From: SHVO01 sp964576515
GTDB lineage: Bacteria > Pseudomonadota > Alphaproteobacteria > Rhodospirillales > Rhodospirillaceae
Length of the DNA stretch: 64,000 nt
Assembly: GCA_964576515.1 (NCBI GenBank)
Contig: CAZNUW010000001.1
Span: 434,001 to 498,000, forward strand
Reading direction: 5' to 3'
Shown here: positions 24,042 to 32,346 of the stretch, one piece after another
How the letters are laid out: every line of letters starts with the position of its first letter
Position numbering within the stretch: the first letter of the stretch is position 1
The notes under the pieces: generated by a model
Told to the model about the DNA's origin: nothing
Databases searched by the model: none
The model's input: only the letters and a program-made list of their open reading frames with translations
Translations under genes and position numbers: made by a program

Positions 24042-24247
24042 CCCGCGCCCTTCGCATCGCCATCACGTTGATCGTGTCCCTCGCCCAGGTCGGCGCGACA
24101 GCGGTCCTCCTGATCGGCGTCGCCCTCTGGGCCCTCTTCGTGCTCCTGCCGATGTACTGGTGGCAAGCCGTGAAGGACGCCACGCCACCACCGCCACCGG
24201 TGGACGACGCCCCCGCGTCCCGTGTTAACGTCCCGCCCCGGCGTTAA
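24038..24247 (+). CDS. Small membrane protein
   Basis: 69 residues: MTRALRIAITLIVSLAQVGA and a second hydrophobic run (LLIGVALWALFVLLPMYWW), then a Pro/Asp tail. The ATG overlaps the DUF5131 stop. No family recognised. Ends 16 bp before the recombinase. Confidence 0.55.
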   Translation: MTRALRIAITLIVSLAQVGATAVLLIGVALWALFVLLPMYWWQAVKDATPPPPPVDDAPASRVNVPPRR

Positions 24248-24263
24248 CCTCTCCGGTCTCCCC

Positions 24264-25940
24264 ATGCGCGCAGCCCTCTACGCCCGCTTTTCGTCCGACA
24301 ACCAGAACCCGCGGTCCATCGAGGATCAACTGGCCCAGTGCCGCGCGCACGCCGTGCGCGAGGGCTGGCGGGTCGTGCACGAGTACGCGGACTTCGCGCT
24401 GTCCGCTACCTCCATGGACCGGCCCGACGTGCAGCGCATGATCGCCGACGCCGAGGCCGGCCACTTCGAGGTGATCGTCACCGAAAGTCTTTCGCGCATG
24501 TCGCGCAACCTGGGCGACACGGCGCGCCTGCGCGAGGAGCTGGAGTTCCACGGCGTGCGCATCCACACGCTGTCCTCCGGCCTGGTCACCGACATGCACG
24601 CCGCCTTCGAGGGCTTGAAGAACTCCCAGGCGCTCAAGGATCTCGGCGACGCGCTGCGCCGGCAGCACAAGGGCGCCGTCGATCGCGGGCTCACGCCGGC
24701 GGGCCTGGGGTACGGCTACGACGCCGTGAAGGACGTCCTGGACGCGAAGGGTGAGATCGTCCGGGGCTTGCGCCGCGTCAACGAGGCCGAGGCCGCCATC
24801 GTGCGCCGGATCTTCGCCGAGTACACCGCGGGCGTTTCACCGTTTGAGATCGTGCGCCGCCTGAACGCCGAGGGCGTGCCCGCGCCGGGCGCCCGCACCG
24901 GCCGCGGCAGCGGCCACTGGACCGTCAGCACCATCGTCGGCAACCGGGCGCGCGGCATCGGCATCCTGCATTGCCGCACCTATATCGGCGAGATCGTTTA
25001 CAACAAGTCGCACAAGGTCAGGCACCCACAAACCCGCAAGCGTATCATCCGGACCAATCCGCAAAGCGAATGGAAGGTTCAAGCCGCGCCGGAGCTGCGC
25101 GTCGTCACCGACGAGGCCTGGACGGCCGCCCAGGCGATCAAGTCCGACCACGGCGGCGACACCTTGCGCACCGTCAAACACCGCGCCAAACACCTGTTCT
25201 CGGGCATCGTGGCCTGCGGCGTGTGCAACGGGTCTTACATCGTGCGCGACAGCAAACGCCTGTCGTGTTCCGCGCATCAGCAGAAGGCGACATGCGACAA
25301 CGCACGCACCATCAAGCGCGTGGACCTCGAAGCCCGCATCCTGGCCAAGTTGAAAATCCTGATGGCGCGGCCGGCGGCGATCGCGGCCTATGTGAAGGAA
25401 TATCACGAGGCGATGCGCGAACGGCAAACGAAGGACGCGGCCCATCACCGCGAGGCCGAGAAGCGCATCCGCACCAACCGCGAGAAGATCGCCCGGCTGG
25501 TCGCGGCGATCGAGGACGGCGGTGATGGAAAAGCGCTAGCGAAACGCGTCGCCGAGCTGGAGGCCGAGACCCGCGCGCTCGAAGCCCAGGCCGCCGCCGG
25601 CCAGGCGCCGGTCATCCAGCTCTATCCCGACGCCCACCAGATGTACGCGCGCAAGATGGATGAGCTGCAGGACGCATTGACGCGCGACACGCTCGACCGC
25701 ACGCACGCCATGAACGCGATCCGCGGCCTGATCGACCGAATCGTCCTGCGCCCGGACGCCACGCAGCCCAACGGTCTCGCGATCGAAGTCGAGGGCCGCC
25801 TACAAGGTTTCTTGGAGTTGGCGAACCAACACGGGAACGGGCCCAGAACGCCTCATATCCCCGTGTTGGTTCCGATGGTGCCCAGGGCCGGAATCGAACC
25901 AGCGACACAGGGATTTTCAATCCCTTGCTCTACCAACTGA
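24264..25940 (+). CDS. Large serine recombinase / phage integrase
   Basis: 558 residues. Resolvase-type catalytic domain at 1-150 with nucleophile Ser10 in YARFSSDNQ, then ESLSRMSRNLGD (about 80). A recombinase domain follows with GYGYDA and TYIGEIVYNKSHK, and a zinc ribbon with ACGVC (about 320) and a later CSAHQ/C pair. The coiled coil is at about 400-460. The family-like part ends at about GRLQGFLELA; the last 40 residues, from about 25,820, are encoded by a 50-bp inverted repeat and the antisense of the tRNA-Phe gene, ending in its stop at 25938. It catalyses integration and excision. Confidence 0.9.
   Translation: MRAALYARFSSDNQNPRSIEDQLAQCRAHAVREGWRVVHEYADFALSATSMDRPDVQRMIADAEAGHFEVIVTESLSRMSRNLGDTARLREELEFHGVRIHTLSSGLVTDMHAAFEGLKNSQALKDLGDALRRQHKGAVDRGLTPAGLGYGYDAVKDVLDAKGEIVRGLRRVNEAEAAIVRRIFAEYTAGVSPFEIVRRLNAEGVPAPGARTGRGSGHWTVSTIVGNRARGIGILHCRTYIGEIVYNKSHKVRHPQTRKRIIRTNPQSEWKVQAAPELRVVTDEAWTAAQAIKSDHGGDTLRTVKHRAKHLFSGIVACGVCNGSYIVRDSKRLSCSAHQQKATCDNARTIKRVDLEARILAKLKILMARPAAIAAYVKEYHEAMRERQTKDAAHHREAEKRIRTNREKIARLVAAIEDGGDGKALAKRVAELEAETRALEAQAAAGQAPVIQLYPDAHQMYARKMDELQDALTRDTLDRTHAMNAIRGLIDRIVLRPDATQPNGLAIEVEGRLQGFLELANQHGNGPRTPHIPVLVPMVPRAGIEPATQGFSIPCSTN
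24344..24360. repeat. Prophage palindrome, copy 7
   Basis: A 17-bp palindrome inside the recombinase gene, where it encodes Arg-Ala-His-Ala-Val-Arg near codons 27-32. It is the only copy well inside a gene, about 80 bp after the start. Confidence 0.8.
25823..25872. repeat. 50-bp inverted repeat at the recombinase 3' end
   Basis: Arms GAACCAACACGGG (25823-25835) and CCCGTGTTGGTTC (25860-25872) are exact complements with a 24-nt centre. Serine integrase attachment sites are about 40-50 bp imperfect inverted repeats around a central dinucleotide, so this may be the junction site; it could also be a terminator-like stem without a T tract. Confidence 0.5.
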
Positions 25941-25951
25941 GCTACCTGGGC
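25876..25951 (-). tRNA. tRNA-Phe (anticodon GAA)
   Basis: The minus strand gives a 76-nt cloverleaf: acceptor GCCCAGG/CCTGGGC, D-loop TAGCTCAGTTGGTAGAGC, anticodon stem AGGGA/TCCCT with loop TTGAAAA, T-arm with GGTTCGATTCC, and an encoded CCA end at 25876-25878. Its 3' end faces the prophage, the usual orientation for a phage integrated at a tRNA. Confidence 0.97.
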
Positions 25952-25981
25952 GGTGAGGTCAGACCTCTTGGAGAGGGGCGC

Positions 25982-26010
25982 TTTATATTAGAGATGGGCG
26001 CGGGTGTCTA
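25982..26010 (-). promoter_or_regulatory. tRNA-Phe promoter
   Basis: On the minus strand TAGACA (-35, 26005-26010) and TATAAA (-10, 25982-25987) are separated by exactly 17 bp. Transcription would start about 24 bp before the tRNA. Confidence 0.8.
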
Positions 26011-26082
26011 GACGGTGGTTTTTGCCCTAAGAACTTGAGCCAGAAGGGCTTTTCCAGCGCACCACCGGGCGGGAGCCCCCGT

Positions 26083-26301
26083 TCAGTCCTGATCCTCGCC
26101 CTTGGGCGCGGCGTCGGGCGGGGTATCGTCGGTCTCGACCCGGTAGCGCTCGCCGAACCACGAGCCGAGATCGATGTCCGCGCAGCGCTGCGAGCAGAAC
26201 GGGCGATAGCGGGGCTGCACCGGCTGACGGCAACGCACGCACGCGGGCGCGGTGACACGGACGGCGGAGGGTTTGTCGTCGGAAGGCGGCGTGGAGGTCA
26301 T
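26083..26301 (-). CDS. yacG: DNA gyrase inhibitor YacG
   Basis: 72 residues with the YacG zinc finger: Cys21 and Cys24 (C-x2-C), Cys36 and Cys40 (C-x3-C) embedded in CVRC ... FCSQRCADIDLGSWF. In E. coli the protein binds GyrB and blocks DNA binding by gyrase. It starts 33 bp after the RNase E/G stop. An overlapping 444-residue frame on the same strand is an artefact that only shares this end. The acidic Pro-rich C-terminal tail is longer than usual. Confidence 0.92.
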   Translation of the reverse strand: MTSTPPSDDKPSAVRVTAPACVRCRQPVQPRYRPFCSQRCADIDLGSWFGERYRVETDDTPPDAAPKGEDQD

Positions 26302-26333
26302 GGCCTTGAATGTCGGTACTTCGCGCGATGGCG

Positions 26334-27470
26334 TCAAGCCGGCCGCACGTCGACCTGATCGCGTTTGAAATCGGCGCGGGCGGCGATCTGGATTTCGGCC
26401 TTGATCGTCTCGCGCGCTTCGTTGGCCGCCCGCACGAGCGACCCTTGCAGCACCGCGGCGACATCCGGCGCGACCGCGATCAACCACTTTGAAGCGCCGC
26501 TCCGCGCGCTCGCCCGCACCACCATACGCAAGGCACGATAGGCAATGGACGCGGCGCTCAGTTCGCCGCGATCCATGAGCGCTTCGGCGAGCGACAATCC
26601 CATGCGCTGGCGGGTCATCTCCAGGAGTCCCAACGACGTGAGGCCCACGACCTGCGTCGGCACCGGATCCAACGCCACGGCTTTCGTCATCACCTTGGGA
26701 ATCGCCGAACGGCTCTTTGTGGGAATGATGTCGATGACGATGTGGCCGGCGATATTGCGCCGCCGGAGTTCCAGCGCGCACGCCTGGATCGCCTCGGCGT
26801 TCGCCTTCACAGGGTCCGATCCGCCGGAGTTCACGTCGATCACCGTAAGGGCCCGTGTCGGCTCGACGATGATGGACCCGCCGGACGGGAGTTTCACATC
26901 CGGCCGCAGCGCCGCCTCGACGGCCTCGTCGACGCCGAAAGCGGCGAACAGGTCCACCTCGGCGGAGTGCGATTCCACGGGGGCGTCGTCGTCGAGCAAC
27001 GCCCTCACCCGGGCCACCTCGCGCAAAGGCTGGCAGATGATCGCGCGGATCGCGCTTCCAAACCGCGCGACCCATTCCACCACAGGCTCGGGCGCGGGCA
27101 TGGCGAGCGCGGGAAGCTTCGCGCCGGAGGGAATCTCGCCCTTGATGGGTTTCAGTTCCGCGCCTTTGCCCGGACGCGGCGGCACCGACACAGTGACGGC
27201 AATGGCGCTGCCCTCGGGTTGTGGCGCCTTGAGATAGGCGACGCCCGGCAGCGTGTCGCCGTAATCCACGAAAACGGCGCCCGTCCCCGGCACGGGCGCT
27301 TTCACGCGCCCATGATAGACCGCGCCCGGCTGCACGTCGGCGTCGCGGCGGTGAACGACGGCCAGCAGCGTTTCCTCCGCCATCAAGGCGTAACGGGTCT
27401 CGCCCGGACTGCGGCACACAAGGATCGTGTCAGGGTGAAGGATGCGGCTGTCGAGGTCGTCCAAACCCAC
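26334..27470 (-). CDS. Short RNase E/G family protein
   Basis: 378 residues, shorter than RNase G (about 490). It shows the S1-like start (YHGRVKAPVPGTGAVFVDYG), the catalytic DNase I-like core with EPTRALTVIDVNSGG (first Asp), HIVIDIIPTKSR (second Asp) and LEMTRQRMGLS, all typical of the family. The 5' sensor region is reduced and the C-terminal zinc-link cysteine pair CP-x-C is absent; the next gene, yacG, carries a zinc finger. It would process RNA. Operon with yacG and, 7 bp upstream, a GT2 gene. Confidence 0.85.
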   Translation of the reverse strand: MGLDDLDSRILHPDTILVCRSPGETRYALMAEETLLAVVHRRDADVQPGAVYHGRVKAPVPGTGAVFVDYGDTLPGVAYLKAPQPEGSAIAVTVSVPPRPGKGAELKPIKGEIPSGAKLPALAMPAPEPVVEWVARFGSAIRAIICQPLREVARVRALLDDDAPVESHSAEVDLFAAFGVDEAVEAALRPDVKLPSGGSIIVEPTRALTVIDVNSGGSDPVKANAEAIQACALELRRRNIAGHIVIDIIPTKSRSAIPKVMTKAVALDPVPTQVVGLTSLGLLEMTRQRMGLSLAEALMDRGELSAASIAYRALRMVVRASARSGASKWLIAVAPDVAAVLQGSLVRAANEARETIKAEIQIAARADFKRDQVDVRPA

Positions 27471-27476
27471 CGGCGG

Positions 27477-28364
27477 CTACCTTTGCTCCAAGATCACATA
27501 CCGGCTTTTGTCGCGGTCGTACTTGATCGACTTCAACACAGGGCGCTTGGCGTCCTGCATCAGGTGTCCGAGGCCGACGGTGATGAGCTTCTTGCCCGCC
27601 ACCCGTTCCGCGAGGCGCACCAGATCTTCTGGAATAATGGGTGTGTAGCGTTTCAGCACCTGAACGCACTCGTCGCGGTAAACGTCCCGGCCGACCATGG
27701 CCTTGTTGGCGCCTTGCACCCGGTAGATGCCGAGCGGCACGGGCACGACGTACAAGTCCGTCTTCTGGATGAAACGCGCCCATAACTCAAAGTCAGCGGC
27801 CAGCTTCAGGTTATGATCGAACGCGCCGCCGACCTCGTCCCACAGGTCGCGCCGCCAGAAGGTGCAGTCCTGCACGATCCAGCCTGTGGACGGCAGGCCC
27901 AGCGTGCGCACATGCTCGCCGTTGAAGAAGCCCCAATTGTCCACGCCGGGCAGGATCGTGGTGGTGGTGACGACGCCGTCCTTGCGCGCTTCCATGGGAA
28001 AGCGCGAGGTGATCCAGCGCACGTCCGGCAAATCGTCGAAAATGTCGAGAACGGTCTGGATCGCCCACGGCGCAAGCTGGTCGTCGGAATTGAGCCAGCC
28101 CATGTAGGGCGCATCCGAATGCCGAAATCCGGCTTCGATGGCGTGGTACATGCCGGCGTCCTTCTCGGACTGCCAATGCTTCAAGTGCGGCTGGTATTTC
28201 TTGATGATGTCGAGCGAACCGTCCGTCGATCCGGCGTCCATCACGACATAATCGACGCGATCCGATCCACGGGCATGGACGATGGAACGCATGCAGTCGT
28301 CGAGATAGTCACCATAGTTAAAATTTGTGGTGACCATGCAGAGGCGCGATTTCGCCGCGCTCAT
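27477..28364 (-). CDS. Glycosyltransferase family 2
   Basis: 295 residues from the ATG at 28364 (GGAAGG ribosome site; a TTG further up lacks one). GT2 fold with the opening CMVTTNFNYGDYLDDCMRSI, the nucleotide-binding MDAGSTDGSLDII, the DXD-like WLNSDDQLAPW and LGIYRVQGANK at the end of the domain. It transfers a sugar to a surface polysaccharide or similar acceptor. Divergent from the capsule-type gene to its right, with RNase E/G and yacG behind it. Confidence 0.88.
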   Translation of the reverse strand: MSAAKSRLCMVTTNFNYGDYLDDCMRSIVHARGSDRVDYVVMDAGSTDGSLDIIKKYQPHLKHWQSEKDAGMYHAIEAGFRHSDAPYMGWLNSDDQLAPWAIQTVLDIFDDLPDVRWITSRFPMEARKDGVVTTTTILPGVDNWGFFNGEHVRTLGLPSTGWIVQDCTFWRRDLWDEVGGAFDHNLKLAADFELWARFIQKTDLYVVPVPLGIYRVQGANKAMVGRDVYRDECVQVLKRYTPIIPEDLVRLAERVAGKKLITVGLGHLMQDAKRPVLKSIKYDRDKSRYVILEQR

Positions 28365-28454
28365 GGTCGCAGCCTTCCGCAAGGCGTGTTTGTTGGTGAC
28401 AGCATCGGCCGCCCTACTTCATGATGACGGTAAGCTATATCAGAAGCGCCGCGG

Positions 28455-29789
28455 ATGAACAGACCTCCACGAATCCTCTTTTACGTCGAAATCTTCACGG
28501 AGTTGGACCGCCCCCAATTCCACGACGCGTGGATCGCATTCTCGGCGCGTTTCATGGTCGGCATGATGGCCGCGGGTCACCCCGCCTCGCCCGACACCGT
28601 TCGCCTCCTGACCAACGAAGCGCTGGCCGAGCTCGCGCCGAAACACGGGTTTGGGGACAAACTGACCAACGTCGTGCAGGAACGCGAATTCCTGGACATC
28701 TTCGGGGTCGACTATCTCACCGCCACCGTCGACGGATACCACGGTAAGACGGATGACAAGGTGCTGGACGCGGCGGCCCAATGCCTGCGCCGCGCGGTCG
28801 GCGGCTTCGAGCCGGACCTCATCGTGACCTACACCACCGCGCCCTGGCTGCAGCGCGCGTTTCCGCAAGCGGTGGTGCTGCACGAGGAATACGGCCTGTT
28901 CTCGCGCCCGCCGTACCCTGAAAGCTTCTACCTCGATCCCGCCGGCAAATTCGCCAACGCCACCATCGCCCGCAACGCCGATGCTTTGCGCGCCACCACG
29001 GCGAACGACGCGGAGAAGGAGATGGTGGAACGCATCCGCACCCTGTTCTGCCGCGAGATCATCCCCAAGGCGACTCCGTTCGCGAACCTCGAGGCCGCGA
29101 TCCGCAAGCGCTGGAAGACGATTATGCTTCTGCCGCTGCAATATTGCGGTCACTACGGCTTCGAGGGTACTGGTCCTTACAAGACGCAAGGCGCGGTCGT
29201 GCGCGATGTGATCGAACGCATCGACCCCAGCATCGCCGTGCTGGTGGTGAACCATTCCACCGCGCACTACCACGGCACGATCCCGCCGCCGGACCTCTAT
29301 GCCTATCTCGGCAAGCGGCATGAGAACCTGTTTTTCAACGACTCCATCAACCTGGTGATGCACGCGTCGCAATACCTGCTCGCGCATGTGGATATGGTGG
29401 CGACCGTCTCGTCGAGCGTCGGGTTGCAGGCGGCGCTGTGGAACAAACCTGTCGTGGCTTTGGGCAACAGCCATATCAATGCGCTGGCGGATTATACGCG
29501 CCTTGAGGATGTCCCGGCCGCGCGTCCGGACGGCCCGACCTGGGACAAGACCGGTGCGCTCGCGTGGTTGATCCGGCACTACTACATCCCGGCGACCTAC
29601 CTTCAGAACAAGGAATGGATGACCGCGTTCACGGAGCGTTGCATCGCGCGTCACCGTGACGGCGTGACCGGCCTCGATTTCTTCGATCCCATCGATACAC
29701 CCGACGCCGTCGCGCGCGCGATCTGCGACAATGCGGACCTGAAGGTGCCGCGCTTCCTGCGCACCGCGCCGACGCCCGCCGCCCCCTAA
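28455..29789 (+). CDS. Capsule-type polysaccharide biosynthesis protein
   Basis: 444 residues. The C-terminal half has the signature of GT-B/KpsS-like capsule proteins: SIAVLVVNHSTAHYHG, MVATVSSSVGLQAALWNKPV and VVALGNSHINALADY. The N-terminal half resembles a sugar-binding Rossmann domain (RPPRILFYVEIFTELDRP, PDLIVTYTTAPWLQRAF). It probably makes or exports part of a capsule or exopolysaccharide. It ends convergently with the HAD gene, overlapping by 4 bp, and with it and the GT2 gene forms a small surface-glycan cluster. Confidence 0.7.
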   Translation: MNRPPRILFYVEIFTELDRPQFHDAWIAFSARFMVGMMAAGHPASPDTVRLLTNEALAELAPKHGFGDKLTNVVQEREFLDIFGVDYLTATVDGYHGKTDDKVLDAAAQCLRRAVGGFEPDLIVTYTTAPWLQRAFPQAVVLHEEYGLFSRPPYPESFYLDPAGKFANATIARNADALRATTANDAEKEMVERIRTLFCREIIPKATPFANLEAAIRKRWKTIMLLPLQYCGHYGFEGTGPYKTQGAVVRDVIERIDPSIAVLVVNHSTAHYHGTIPPPDLYAYLGKRHENLFFNDSINLVMHASQYLLAHVDMVATVSSSVGLQAALWNKPVVALGNSHINALADYTRLEDVPAARPDGPTWDKTGALAWLIRHYYIPATYLQNKEWMTAFTERCIARHRDGVTGLDFFDPIDTPDAVARAICDNADLKVPRFLRTAPTPAAP

Positions 29790-32236
29790 CGAAACAGATC
29801 GTCGAGACGCAGATACTTGAAACGCAGGCGCAGCGTCAGGCTGTGCCCCCACGGCGGCACGTCGCTCGCGAGATCGGCTTCGAGGGTCGCTCCTTCCTTG
29901 GCCGTCGTCCGCGTATTGGCCGCGCCCGGCTCCGCATGGGTCCAGGTCAAGCGGCGCGCGGAGTCTTCCAGCAGGTTGACCACCTTGTGATCGCGTTCGC
30001 CGGAGAACGCGGCGGTGAAGGCGTCGAAACCGACCACCGCGCGCGCGGCCGGCAACGCCAGACGAAGACGGCGGAACGCTTCCGGGCCCGGGCCCTTGAC
30101 CGTGACGGAGATCTCGCCCCGTCCAAAGGCGTTGACGGTCAACGGCACCGCGCCTTCGCGGCGGCTATCGAAGCCCACGCCGAGATCGGGGGTGATCACG
30201 ATGGACCCGAGCGCCGGGCCCGACGTCAGATGATCGGCGGCGTAGGTTTCGCGCACACCGGCGGCGAAGACGCTCGCGAAGAACGGGGCGGCGGATGCAA
30301 AAGCCGCGCCGGGCCAATAGACCTGTTGGCGGCCGATGCTCTGGAGCCCGGGCCATCCCTGGTATTGCAATGCGCCGCCGTCGAACGACAGATCTTTCAG
30401 GCGGCGAAGATCGGACAGATCGAAATTCGCCTCGTGATGCCAGGACCCGATTGTCTCGGCTTCCTGGGGCGTCGGGTGCAGAAGCGCCGCCTGGATCAGG
30501 CGTTCGAGTTGCGCCTTCAACACCGGGTGTTCGGTGGGCGTCTCGGACAGACCGCCCAAGAGCGCGTTGATGGCGCTCACGCCCGCCAGGATACCGTCCT
30601 GCATGGCTTCCATCTGCGCGATCTGCGCGGGGTTTCGCTGATTGGCGAGCAGAACGGGTCGGCCGGCCTCGTCGAAATGCGCGAGGCTTCCCTCAGGGCA
30701 CATACAAGCATGTTCGAGCACGTCAGGCGTGCGCGTGAGCAACGCGCCGGTCAAACCGCCGTAACCGTCGGCGTTCAGATAGGCCCGGATGTCCGCTCCA
30801 TCGCGGACGTTGTGCAGGGCCTTTTCATTGGCGGCGACATAGAGCCCCGTCATGCGCGCGGCGATGCCTTCACGCTTCAGGATGCGCCCCAACACCGATT
30901 GAATGGTCGCGGCATAACCGAGGTCCATCAGGATGAACGGTTTCTTGAGATCGACGTCCGCCGACACGGCCTTCAACAGATTGCGGCGCAGTTGCGCGGA
31001 CCGGATGACGACCTTGTCCCGGAGAGCGAGGTTCGATGCGATGGCGTTGGCGAGACGGTTCAAACTATCGGCGCGGCCGAAATCGAACCCGGGTACGGCA
31101 TCGGTGACGTCTTTAAAACTGAGGCCGAGGTTCTCCAGACACTCTTCCGGCGTATGCCCCGGGCTAAGCGAAATGGCGTCCGGCAGGTACCGCAACCCGT
31201 CGTCATAGATGGCCGCCCGTAAAACGGCGCGGCGGGATAACCAAAGTTCGCGCACGTCCACCGAGAGCCCAAGATCGGCCGCCGTTTGCGATACGACGCG
31301 CGCGAGGAACCGCCCTTCGCGCATCACGCCGAACACGGGCGTGCCCGCGCTCTGGCTCAAGACCCAGCGCGCGAACCCGGCGAACACGGGCGCGAGAATC
31401 GCCGCGCCGTAACTCCAATAGAACTGAAGATCGGACGCCAAGGCGGGCGGCGGACGATGAAACAGGCGCGTCCGCAACCCGGTGAGTCCGAAGTCGCCCA
31501 CGCTGTCCATAAGCTGAGCGCGTTGACCGAGGTCGGCGGAAAACTCCTCCGTCTGCACACGCGGGGCGAAGATCCACTTGTCATAGTGCACGGTCGCCAT
31601 GCCGCGGTGACGGGCAGGATGGACGTCCACATCCATGTTGTCGCCGACGTGCGCATAGGACGCGGCCGGGACGCCGCAGTCCTTCAAGACCATATCGAAC
31701 AAGTCGCGGTATTTGGGACGCCCGGCTTCGCAGGAGACATACAGGCGATCCACCAGCGCCTTGTCCTTGAAGCCCGCGCCCGCGAGCAAAGACCATATCT
31801 CGGCCGCGGTGAAATAGGTGTCGGAGACGAACACAACCTGCGCGCCGGACGCCTTGGCGAAGCGCACGAGCGCGGCCATCTCCTCGTCGAGGTGGAGCAG
31901 CGACGTCTCAAGCGCCACTTCCGCCGCGGTTCTGGCTTTCACGTCGAAATCCGGCGCGAACAGCCAATCCGGCAGACCGGCGTACACGTCCGCCAGGCGG
32001 ATCTCACGGTAACCGGTCGCGGCTTCGGCCTTTTCCCGGGCCGCGCGCTGGGCGGTGCTGCGCAACTCTGCGAACTGCACGGCCGAGACATGCGCGGCGA
32101 GCTTGCCGTCGGCCGCGAGACGGCGGCCCAACAGGAGGAACGCGTCCTCCGGCTCCGGCACGCTGCGCCAGATCAGGGTGTCGAAAAGGTCCACCGAAAG
32201 AACGCGGTACTGCCCAGCGGCGAGGCCATCGCGCAA
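29786..32236 (-). CDS. HAD-superfamily protein of the surface-polysaccharide cluster
   Basis: 816 residues. The N-terminal HAD phosphatase-like domain opens with LSVDLFDTLIWR (nucleophile Asp), has VVFVSDTYFTA (second motif Ser/Thr) and GDNMDVDVHPAR (metal-binding Asp). The rest is a large helical-beta part with FGVMREGRFLARVV and ILMDLGYAATIQSVLG as landmarks, seen in proteins encoded in capsule clusters. Probably acts on a sugar-phosphate or lipid-linked intermediate. The start is uncertain: a TTG with no clear ribosome site. Only the HAD domain is confidently identified. Confidence 0.7.
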   Translation of the reverse strand: MRDGLAAGQYRVLSVDLFDTLIWRSVPEPEDAFLLLGRRLAADGKLAAHVSAVQFAELRSTAQRAAREKAEAATGYREIRLADVYAGLPDWLFAPDFDVKARTAAEVALETSLLHLDEEMAALVRFAKASGAQVVFVSDTYFTAAEIWSLLAGAGFKDKALVDRLYVSCEAGRPKYRDLFDMVLKDCGVPAASYAHVGDNMDVDVHPARHRGMATVHYDKWIFAPRVQTEEFSADLGQRAQLMDSVGDFGLTGLRTRLFHRPPPALASDLQFYWSYGAAILAPVFAGFARWVLSQSAGTPVFGVMREGRFLARVVSQTAADLGLSVDVRELWLSRRAVLRAAIYDDGLRYLPDAISLSPGHTPEECLENLGLSFKDVTDAVPGFDFGRADSLNRLANAIASNLALRDKVVIRSAQLRRNLLKAVSADVDLKKPFILMDLGYAATIQSVLGRILKREGIAARMTGLYVAANEKALHNVRDGADIRAYLNADGYGGLTGALLTRTPDVLEHACMCPEGSLAHFDEAGRPVLLANQRNPAQIAQMEAMQDGILAGVSAINALLGGLSETPTEHPVLKAQLERLIQAALLHPTPQEAETIGSWHHEANFDLSDLRRLKDLSFDGGALQYQGWPGLQSIGRQQVYWPGAAFASAAPFFASVFAAGVRETYAADHLTSGPALGSIVITPDLGVGFDSRREGAVPLTVNAFGRGEISVTVKGPGPEAFRRLRLALPAARAVVGFDAFTAAFSGERDHKVVNLLEDSARRLTWTHAEPGAANTRTTAKEGATLEADLASDVPPWGHSLTLRLRFKYLRLDDLFR

Positions 32237-32346
32237 CGGGATCAGCCGTCGGTCACGGATGTCAGAGTGTGCGGAAACGGTTGAGATAGCCGGTACCCCC
32301 GAGTAAACGCGCTACTGTACGCGAAAGCGGAAGCGCGGGCACGCGT

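Noticed and set aside
26083..27417. 444-codon frame covering yacG and most of the RNase gene
   Set aside because: It merely extends the yacG frame backwards through the RNase gene in the wrong frame; composition is Arg/Gly-rich nonsense.
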